Shown: positions 7,069 to 14,042 of the stretch, piece by piece
How positions within the stretch are numbered: position 1 is the stretch's first letter
Layout: every line of letters starts with the position of its first letter
Source: Planctomycetota bacterium
GTDB taxonomy: Bacteria; Planctomycetota; Planctomycetia; Gemmatales; Gemmataceae
Assembly: GCA_021807595.1 (NCBI GenBank)
Contig: JAKBCS010000052.1
Coordinates: 1-33,894 of the forward strand
Length of the DNA: 33,894 nucleotides
Reading direction: 5' to 3'
Position numbers and translations under genes: made by a program
The notes under the pieces: generated by a model
Databases searched by the model: none
Seen by the model: only the letters and a program-made list of their open reading frames with translations
Told to the model about the DNA's origin: nothing

Positions 7069-9042
7069 ATGTCCTCGGATCATCCACCCCTCGATCCTTC
7101 GTCCTCTTTCGATGCGTCTCGACGCAGCGGAGGGTACAAACGAGGCATTCTTCTGGCTTGCGCATTTGCCGTTCTCGTTCTAACTGGCATAGGTGCCAGT
7201 ATATACTTTCGTCCTCGCGGAGAGAGCGCGCCGCAACTAATTTCCCCTACTCGCAATCAACCTTCCGATCCGCGCTTGCTCTATCGAGGCCCCTTTACCA
7301 ACATCAATCCCAACACCGCTTATGTCGGCGATGCGGCTTGCACGAAATGCCATGAGAAAATCGCCGCTTCTTATCGTCGGCATCCGATGGGCCAATCCAT
7401 CCAACCGATTGCGTCGCTTCTCGGTCGCGAAAGTTACGATCGCGCTCACCATCTCCCTTTCGACGCTCTCGGCGCACGTTTTTCGATCGACCGACGTGGA
7501 TCGGAAGTTTGGCATCGAGAGACGTTTGCTGAAGTGGCCGGCCAACCGCCGATCGCCTTGGAGATGCCCGTACACTTCGCAATCGGTTCCGGAACGCATG
7601 GGAGATCCTACCTGACCGAGCGCGATGGCTTCCTCTTTCAGACGCCCATCAGTTGGTTTCACGGCAAACAATTCTGGAACCTCTCGCCTGGTTTCGGAGA
7701 ACAGTCTCTGTCGGGCCGGCCCGTCGGCGTCTCTTGCCTTTATTGTCATGCCAATCGCGTGAACCATCGCAAAGGGACGCGAAATCGATTCGAGCAACCG
7801 ATCCTTCGGGAAGGTGCCATCGGCTGCGAACGCTGTCATGGACCCGGAGAACGACATATCGATTCGGGAAGCAAATGGGACATCGTGAATCCGTCGGCTG
7901 CGGATGCGGGAAGATATGTGCTTTCCCCCGACCTGCGCGACGCGGTATGCGAACAGTGTCATCTCGAAGGCGAAGAACGGGTACTGCGCCGCGGTCGAGA
8001 CGAGTTTGATTTTCGACCGGGTCTCCCACTGCGAGATTTTTGGTCGGTGTTCGTGGCCGAGGAGGAACATGGCCAAGCGGTTTCTCACGTCGAACAAATG
8101 CGGGAAAGCCGCTGCTACCAGCAAAGCAAAGGCGATGGAAAGCTCGGTTGTGTCTCGTGTCACGATCCCCACGTTTATGTTCCCCCGGACGAACAAGCTC
8201 GCTATTACCGCGCCCGCTGTCAAACGTGTCACGATAGCACCCCCTGTAGCATGGAGGAGGTCAAACGTCGTCAACAACAGCCCGACGATAGCTGCATCGC
8301 CTGTCACATGACCTCCTTCCGCACGATCGACGTGGCCCACACCGCCTCCACCAATCATCGCATTCCTCGCAAGCTCGACAAACGAGAGAAGTTCTCGCCT
8401 CGACAACCGTTCGCCGCCGTTTTCTTGAAACCCTACCCTGAAGACGCTCTCGACGCCAACGACGCGGATTTGCGGCGAGACCTAGCCATCGCGATCGTTC
8501 GATCCACGCTCAGTCGCCGCGCTTCCAAGGTACGGCAGGGCCAGAATCCCCTTCCTCTCTTAGAGTCGGCCCTGAACAACGATTCCGAGGACGTGTCGGC
8601 TTGGACGTGCAAGGGAGCTTACTTACAGGCGATTGGAGAAGGGAACAAAGCCTTGGCTTCCTTTCAGAGTGCCTTAGAATTGAATCCGAAAGAGGAGAAG
8701 GCCCTTTTAGGAGCCGCGGAAACATCGTATCAATTGAGACAGCCTGAGAATAGCCTTGAGTATTGGCAACGTCTCATCGCCCTCAATCCGGAGATGCCGC
8801 TGTATCGAGGAGAATGCGCCCTGCTCCTGGGCGATATGCGGCGTTGGGACGAGGCTCGCGTTCAGTGCCAAGCGTGGCTGCGCTTAGAGCCAAACAATGT
8901 TTCGGCACGATGTCTATGGATTGGATGCCTGATTCAGGAGGGCAAGAAAGAAGCGGCGCGCTTGGAGTTTCAGCGCGTAGAAGCGCTGAAGCCGGCCAAC
9001 ATCGAGAGCCTGCGCGCGCGGTGGGAGAAAGAGATGCGTTGA
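7069..9042 (+). CDS. Membrane-anchored seven-haem cytochrome c with TPR tail
   Basis: The 657-residue product begins with a short cytoplasmic tail and one hydrophobic anchor (about 25-47), placing the rest outside the cytoplasmic membrane. Seven CxxCH haem-binding motifs are present, starting at Cys91, 223, 253, 294, 361, 384 and 409. Extra histidines (for example HAN, HGPGERH, HDPHV) could supply distal ligands. The spacing resembles cytochrome c554/NrfB-like multihaem proteins, but 130 residues without haem motifs separate haems 1 and 2. Residues about 480-650 are TPR-like (ALASFQSALELNPKEEKALLGAAE). ATG 7069 is chosen because it lies 8 bp after the previous stop; the upstream ORF extension would overlap that gene. 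It is probably co-transcribed with paralogue A. It should act in periplasmic electron transfer; the partner is unknown. Confidence 0.88.
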   Translation: MSSDHPPLDPSSSFDASRRSGGYKRGILLACAFAVLVLTGIGASIYFRPRGESAPQLISPTRNQPSDPRLLYRGPFTNINPNTAYVGDAACTKCHEKIAASYRRHPMGQSIQPIASLLGRESYDRAHHLPFDALGARFSIDRRGSEVWHRETFAEVAGQPPIALEMPVHFAIGSGTHGRSYLTERDGFLFQTPISWFHGKQFWNLSPGFGEQSLSGRPVGVSCLYCHANRVNHRKGTRNRFEQPILREGAIGCERCHGPGERHIDSGSKWDIVNPSAADAGRYVLSPDLRDAVCEQCHLEGEERVLRRGRDEFDFRPGLPLRDFWSVFVAEEEHGQAVSHVEQMRESRCYQQSKGDGKLGCVSCHDPHVYVPPDEQARYYRARCQTCHDSTPCSMEEVKRRQQQPDDSCIACHMTSFRTIDVAHTASTNHRIPRKLDKREKFSPRQPFAAVFLKPYPEDALDANDADLRRDLAIAIVRSTLSRRASKVRQGQNPLPLLESALNNDSEDVSAWTCKGAYLQAIGEGNKALASFQSALELNPKEEKALLGAAETSYQLRQPENSLEYWQRLIALNPEMPLYRGECALLLGDMRRWDEARVQCQAWLRLEPNNVSARCLWIGCLIQEGKKEAARLEFQRVEALKPANIESLRARWEKEMR

Positions 9043-9066
9043 GGCGGAAGCCGTGACATCGCAGGT

Positions 9067-10389
9067 TCATTTTCCGCGCGGTGACGTGGAGGATGAGCGG
9101 GAATGTCTGGCAAGTTGTTGCCGATGAAGATCCGCTTCTGCTTTTTGATCGATCGATTCATAATAGCGAAGGAGCGCCTCGTGACTTTGAACGTGATCGG
9201 GGTCCGATTGGAGAGCGCGATTGAGCCAAACCAATCCCGCATCCGTGTTACCTACGCGCATTAAGAGTTCGCCCATTTCGCAAAGAAGTTGCGGATCATT
9301 CGGCGTGGGTTCGGCTCCTTTGAATCGCAGTTGATCCAAATGTGTTAAATCGGATTGCACTTGGTCGAGCCGCCGTCGAATCTCGGTGGTTTCTTGCTCC
9401 TTGCCTTGGTTCTCAAGACACTTATAGAGTGCATGCAAGGTGCTGTAATCGGTGGGGTTTATGGCGAGTGCCCGCCGTAAGAGCCGTTCGGCTTGGTCGT
9501 ACTGGGGCGATTCCCGCTCACAGATGAGTTTGCTGTAAAAATAGAGGGCGGCAAAATGGCGCGGATTATCTAGCAACAATCGATCCAGGATGTTCGCGGC
9601 CTCCTCCGTTTTACCCTCCAAGCGCGAAGCCTGAGCCTCTAGCAGTTGCACGTCGGGATCGTCGCGGTGTCGAAGCAGAAGCTGGTTTAGCTGTAGACGA
9701 GCCGATTCCACATCGTTCACTTGGATCAGCAAGCGAGTTAGGTGGGTTCTTGCTCCCCAGCGTTCGGGATCGAGTTCGAGAGTCTTCTCATAGTCGGAGA
9801 TGGCCTTGTCGAGTTGCATCAAGTTCTCATAGGCCCATCCCCGCCAATGCCAGGCGCGAACGACCGTCGGTTCGCGTTCGAGCCAAATCGTAAGACAGGT
9901 CACCGCCCCGCCGAATCGTGACTCTCTCACATAGATGCGAGTGAGTGTTTCCAAAATTCGTGGACTATCGGGGTGATTGGTGTTCACGCATTCCCACAAT
10001 CCTTGCTCGACTTCGGCCAGTTCACCCGATTGTGCTCGCAGGAGAATCTGTTCGAGTTGGGTTTGCTCGCTCGCTCCCCCCTGGAGACGAATGCAGTAGG
10101 AGAGATAACGCTCGGCCAACGGATAGTTGCCGCCGACGCGCTCGATGCGAGCCGCCAGCAAGTAGGCAGACGGTGCCCGATACCAAATCCGTAGGCATGA
10201 GACGATGTGTTCTCTCGCCTCATCGAGTTTTTCTTCGCTCAGCGCCTTCTCCGCCGCGCGAAACTGATGCAACCCCCAAAGATACGAACCGCCGACGACA
10301 AGTCCTATGAGAAAAACAGCCGAGCCTGCGACGAGCCATGGATGACGGCGCGCCGAGCCGCATGCCCTCTGAATAAAACGCGGCACCAT
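9067..10389 (-). CDS. Membrane-anchored TPR protein
   Basis: The 440-residue protein has one transmembrane helix near residues 17-38 (WLVAGSAVFLIGLVVGGSYLWG) and is otherwise made of TPR helices. Examples are AISDYEKTLELDPERWGARTHLTRLL, QAERLLRRALAINPTDYSTLHALYK and GLVWLNRALQSDPDHVQSHEALL. The anchor near the N-terminus suggests that the TPR array faces the periplasm. ATG 10389 is chosen over the longer ORF because GAGGT stands about 8 bases upstream and the earlier residues look like untranslated sequence. It converges on the cytochrome gene, with 24 bp between stop codons and no obvious terminator there. TPR arrays bind proteins; the partner is not deducible. Confidence 0.82.
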   Translation of the reverse strand: MVPRFIQRACGSARRHPWLVAGSAVFLIGLVVGGSYLWGLHQFRAAEKALSEEKLDEAREHIVSCLRIWYRAPSAYLLAARIERVGGNYPLAERYLSYCIRLQGGASEQTQLEQILLRAQSGELAEVEQGLWECVNTNHPDSPRILETLTRIYVRESRFGGAVTCLTIWLEREPTVVRAWHWRGWAYENLMQLDKAISDYEKTLELDPERWGARTHLTRLLIQVNDVESARLQLNQLLLRHRDDPDVQLLEAQASRLEGKTEEAANILDRLLLDNPRHFAALYFYSKLICERESPQYDQAERLLRRALAINPTDYSTLHALYKCLENQGKEQETTEIRRRLDQVQSDLTHLDQLRFKGAEPTPNDPQLLCEMGELLMRVGNTDAGLVWLNRALQSDPDHVQSHEALLRYYESIDQKAEADLHRQQLARHSRSSSTSPRGK

Positions 10390-10492
10390 CACGACCTCGG
10401 TAAACGATTGGAGAATGCGTATCCGCTCCTCGAATGAACGGCAGGCTCCCGCAGTTTCCAATCTATCGATCCGCAACTAAGGCGAGTTCTGT

Positions 10493-10562
10493 CAGAGCCG
10501 CGACCGCGAGGGAGCGGAACTTCAAACCGATTTGCCCTCACTCCCTAACGGTCGCGGCTCTG
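10493..10562. repeat. 70-bp intergenic palindrome
   Basis: Outer arms CAGAGCCGCGACCG (10493-10506) and CGGTCGCGGCTCTG (10549-10562) are perfect 14-bp complements. An inner pair AGGGAG/CTCCCT (10509-10514 and 10541-10546) extends the fold. It lies between the lipoprotein and the TPR gene on the minus strand and could stop or process the lipoprotein transcript, but it has no U-tract. It looks like a dispersed palindromic repeat. Confidence 0.85.
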
Positions 10563-10591
10563 AAACCACCCTTCAGAGTCAGTCTCGAAGC

Positions 10592-11056
10592 TCAGTCCGT
10601 GAGTTCAAAGTTTTTCTCGTTCTTCCCTTTTTGAATGGTGACCGTCAGACCGCTCGTGTTCACGTCGGCATATTTTCCTGGTATCGTCACATATTTCGGC
10701 AAGTTCGTATCGGTGATTTCGGGGAGCCCCTTCTTTCCCGCCGGTACGTTATACGCCGCTCCGGTCTGACCTTTGATCGACTCGGTTTCGATGGCTACTT
10801 TCATATCGCCAAGGCCGGTGGGAACGACACTGTATGTGCCGTTTGGATTGATCTGGGAAGTAACCGGGACGATCTTCGTGTCCGTGGGTATCAGCTTGAT
10901 CGTACCACCCGAGACGATGCTTCCCTTATAGGACACTTTTCCGGTTAGAATAAGGTTCTTCCGGTCGTTGCCGCCGCCGCAGCCGATCAGGAATGCGAAG
11001 AATCCAGCCATGAAGACGACGGCGATACTCCGTGGCCGTGGAGATGAGATATTCAT
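10592..11056 (-). CDS. Small lipoprotein with carboxypeptidase-regulatory-like fold
   Basis: The 154-residue product has a signal peptide ending in a lipobox (AFLIGC, Cys26) followed by GGGN, so it should be lipidated and exported. The mature part (LTGKVSYKGSIVSGGTIKLIP, then NGTYSVVPTGLGDMKVAIET) resembles the beta-sandwich carboxypeptidase-regulatory-like domain found in many planctomycete lipoproteins. ATG 11056 is chosen because AGAGAG precedes it and the signal peptide then starts properly; an upstream Met at 11080 adds eight residues. It lies downstream of the DUF1559 gene on the same strand, an arrangement known to recur in planctomycetes. The 279-bp gap contains a large nested hairpin. 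Confidence 0.82.
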   Translation of the reverse strand: MNISSPRPRSIAVVFMAGFFAFLIGCGGGNDRKNLILTGKVSYKGSIVSGGTIKLIPTDTKIVPVTSQINPNGTYSVVPTGLGDMKVAIETESIKGQTGAAYNVPAGKKGLPEITDTNLPKYVTIPGKYADVNTSGLTVTIQKGKNEKNFELTD

Positions 11057-11160
11057 TCTGTTCTCTCTAGTTTTAGTCAAGGGGATTCAGAAACGAGAAA
11101 TAAGATCCAACGCAGTCATTTTGCAGGTTGGTTTTCACAGCCCGATCAAAAAAGGCGAGA

Positions 11161-11227
11161 AAGTGCGTTCGGGATAAAGGATGAGCGGTCGTATTCAGAC
11201 CGCCATCCGATTCGTCCGAACGCACTT
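11161..11227. other. Nested inverted repeat between DUF1559 and lipoprotein genes
   Basis: The outer arms 11161-11172 and 11216-11227 are perfect 12-bp complements (AAGTGCGTTCGG/CCGAACGCACTT). Inside, GGATG-A-GCGGTC (11179-11190) pairs with GACCGC-CATCC (11198-11208) around a 7-base loop. The structure sits in the transcribed gap of a probable operon. It could reduce read-through, protect the upstream mRNA end, or be a mobile palindrome. There is no T-run on either side that would make a classic terminator. Confidence 0.8.
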
Positions 11228-11335
11228 CATCTGACCCACCAAGTTTTATAACCCGATGCTCGAAGCAAGGGAAAACCACAATGAGTTGCTACGAACGAAT
11301 GCCATTCGCGCAATCCTGCTTCCGAGCGAGAGTAT

Positions 11336-12259
11336 CTACCAGTCGGAACCCAGAGGGAATCCATCGTTGGGCAACATCGCGTACGTCCAAGTATAAGAGG
11401 AAAGTCCACTGGTCACGTTGCGAACCGAGCCGTCCATCATACTAACCGTGACGCCTGCTGGCGAAAATGTACCAGGAAGATTGCCACTGCAATAAGTATT
11501 GAAGTTCGCGTTGAATAGCGGCAACTGCGTGGTAAAAATACCGGGCGCGTATTGGTTGTTATACTGGCCGTCTTCATTCCAAATATGTTGCGCGGTCGGT
11601 CCGGGGCTGTTGGAGTTACAGATACAATAGCGTTCCATAAAGCCGACGGTATTAGAAGTCCCATCGCTCATCGTCGCGGGGATGCGTGCCGCCCCGCCTT
11701 GCATACTGGGAATGATAAACGGGGGGCTGCCCATGGGGTTGTTATCCGTCCACTCGGTCCATTTCTCGGAACCGAAGACATAACCGTTGCCGGCATAGCT
11801 CGTGGCGGGGCGGTTGCTCCAGGTGTTGTAATTGCCGGGCATGCTCGGATCGCCGGGAGCAACCAACGACTTGACGACGCCCCCGATGTTGCCGAAGTTG
11901 ATACTCCAGGAGTATCCTACCGCCGTCGGATACGAATTGTAGATGGTTGTCTGTTCCATGAACGGCAACAGATAGTAGAATATTGTGCCGTGATAGGCGG
12001 GTGGGGTGGAAGACGTAGCGCCGGTCTGCGGGAAATACCCCTCGATCATGGGCAGTTTTTGATAGGTATCGTTGCAGCTGTGGCAGGCAAGCGTAATCTG
12101 CTTCAGGTTGTTCTGCGACTGCGAACGGGCGGCGGCTTCGCGCACTTTCTGAACTGCGGGCAGCAGCAAACCGATAAGAATGGCGATGATGGCGATGACC
12201 ACCAGCAGTTCGATCAGCGTGAACCCACGCCAACGCCTCCAAAACGCTAACTTCGGCAT
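11336..12259 (-). CDS. DUF1559 pseudopilin-like protein
   Basis: The 307-residue product starts with a type IV prepilin-type signal: basic residues, then G12-F13-T-L-I-E17 and a hydrophobic helix to about residue 35, so cleavage after Gly12 is expected. The following [18 protein letters not shown], the central [15 protein letters not shown] and the tail [13 protein letters not shown] are typical of DUF1559 proteins, a family greatly expanded in Planctomycetes. The C-terminal H-X9-DG motif is altered to S-X9-DG ([12 protein letters not shown]). GAGGAG lies about 8 bases before the ATG. The gene is divergent from paralogue B and followed by a lipoprotein gene. The role is unknown; assembly at the cell surface is inferred from the prepilin signal. 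Confidence 0.93.
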   Translation of the reverse strand: MPKLAFWRRWRGFTLIELLVVIAIIAILIGLLLPAVQKVREAAARSQSQNNLKQITLACHSCNDTYQKLPMIEGYFPQTGATSSTPPAYHGTIFYYLLPFMEQTTIYNSYPTAVGYSWSINFGNIGGVVKSLVAPGDPSMPGNYNTWSNRPATSYAGNGYVFGSEKWTEWTDNNPMGSPPFIIPSMQGGAARIPATMSDGTSNTVGFMERYCICNSNSPGPTAQHIWNEDGQYNNQYAPGIFTTQLPLFNANFNTYCSGNLPGTFSPAGVTVSMMDGSVRNVTSGLSSYTWTYAMLPNDGFPLGSDW

Positions 12260-12348
12260 GTTCGACTCCTCAACAAAAAGTGGATAACGAAGGCGGAGGA
12301 TTCTCGCGGTCGATACGATAAGCTCTCTCTCGATGCGGAGTTCCCCCT

Positions 12349-12387
12349 CTCAAAATGTATTTGAGTGCCTTTTGAGGCCGTTGTCAA
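12349..12387 (-). promoter_or_regulatory. Candidate promoter with overlapping inverted repeat upstream of DUF1559 gene
   Basis: On the minus strand TTGACA (12382-12387) is followed by a 17-bp spacer and TCAAAT (12359-12364), about 100 bp before the ATG. CTCAAAA (12349-12355) and TTTTGAG (12370-12376) form an inverted repeat around the -10 box and could bind a repressor. The local DNA is more AT-rich than its surroundings. Confidence 0.45.
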
Positions 12388-12524
12388 GAAGAAAGTATGA
12401 AAACAGATCAGAATTTTTCACTTCTTTCTCTTAAGAACGCGCGAGCATGAGGCCATCGCTCAGACGCGCCGCGGCATGGGTCATCTCCGGCAGCCTCTCC
12501 TTGCCTCTTCGCCCCCGCTCTCCC

Positions 12525-14042
12525 CTCGCGCCCAGGGGGGCGTGGGACTCGCTGCAACCCTCGATTGAGGCGGCAATTCCTCGCTTGACCGACTGCGAGG
12601 GGAGTGTAAAGATGGAAGGGGTTATTCTTCATCCTCCCATAACCTCACCCAGAGACGCAACCCGTGAACTCTCCCGATCTTCGACTCAACAAACACACCG
12701 AGGACAACAGCCCCCTCGTTGCACTACCCCCACAACCTTCCACCACTACCCAGCCGAACGAACAAACACAACACTATCCCCTCCGGCACGCCGATCGCCT
12801 CCTCGCCGCCTTCGTCGTCGCACTCGCCTTTTTGGTCGCATCCACCGCTGCACGCAACAGCGATGTCTGGCTGCACCTCGCTAGCGGACGAGCCATTGCC
12901 AACGGAACCTATCGCTTCCAAGGCGATCCCTGGGGTCAGAACGCCACCACTTGGATCAATCACACCTGGCTCTACGATTTAACCGCTTACGGTTTGTACC
13001 AGCCGTTTCCCAATCTCCACGGCTCGCTGCTCCTTATCGTCAAAGCGCTCCTCGTGGCCTTCTTAGCCGGGCTGATGGTGCGGCTGGGAAGCGGACATCA
13101 AGGCACGTTCTGGTCGGCGTTGACCGCCAGTTTGGCCGTGCTGGCTCTCAGCGGCAGACTCCTCCTGCAACCCGCCCTCGTCTCCGCCGTCGCGCTCGCC
13201 GGTACCCTCGCTCTGTTGCATCGAGGCCGTCGCTTACGCCGCGAAAGCGTCGGATGGTTCCGCGCCTACGCTCCCGTTTGTATGCTGTTCGCGTTGTGGG
13301 CCAACCTCGACGAGTGGTTCCTGCTCGGCCCATTCACCGTCGCACTCTTTTTCATCGGCGACGTCCTTGCCACCGGTGCCAACGGCGACAAACGATCCGT
13401 CGATGTGTCCGGAATGGGGATCGTTTTTGTGGTGGGTACTTTCGCATGTCTGTTGACGCCGTTTCCCTTGCACGGCCTCACCCTGCCGGTCGAGCTGGGT
13501 CTGTCCGATACCGCCCGCGTATTGAAGGGCGATGCGGTCTTGCGTTATCTCTTCGCGTCGCCCTTCGAGGGAAGGTATTTCTATTCGGGGTCTTCCTGGA
13601 ACGTCTCCGGTTTGGCGTATTTGGCTCTGGTTGTACTCGGACTGTTGTCGTTCGTTTTCAGCCGCGACGCCTGGCGAAGTTGGCGTTTGCCGGTGATGTT
13701 GTCGTTTTTTGGACTGAGCGTGTGGAGCGTCCATGCCGTAGCGTTCTTTGTTGTTGTCGCCGCACCGATTGTGGCGTTGAATATCCGAGACGTTCTCGTT
13801 CGTGTTGGTCGATCGGGCTTAGGGCATAGCGATTTGTTAATGGCGCGTCTGGGCAGAGCCGCAGCATTGCTGACGGTATTGGCAATGTTGTTCGCCTCGT
13901 GGCCGGGTTGGCTGCAAGGCGCACCGTATGAGATGCGTCGCTGGGTGGTCCTCGCCGATCCCTCGCTCGAAGGAGCGGCGAAGCAACTCGTCAAATGGAG
14001 ACGAGAAAAACTCCTGGAAAACGAGGACTTCGGCTTCCATTT
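12525..14042. repeat. 1518-bp direct repeat, copy B
   Basis: This is the second copy of 3649-5166, same strand, with no difference found. It covers 139 bp upstream of the second membrane/TPR gene and its first 460 codons. Sequence on both sides is unrelated (left) or only distantly homologous at protein level (right) to the flanks of copy A. Confidence 0.97.
12585..12612 (+). promoter_or_regulatory. Candidate promoter for paralogue B
   Basis: This is the same TTGACC-16 bp-TAAAGA arrangement as at 3709-3736, since it lies in the duplicated block. The -10 box is weak, so the assignment is tentative. Confidence 0.3.

Noticed and set aside
3649-14042. Composite transposon with the 1.5-kb blocks as insertion sequences
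   Set aside because: The blocks encode part of a membrane protein, not a transposase, and have no terminal inverted repeats or target duplications.
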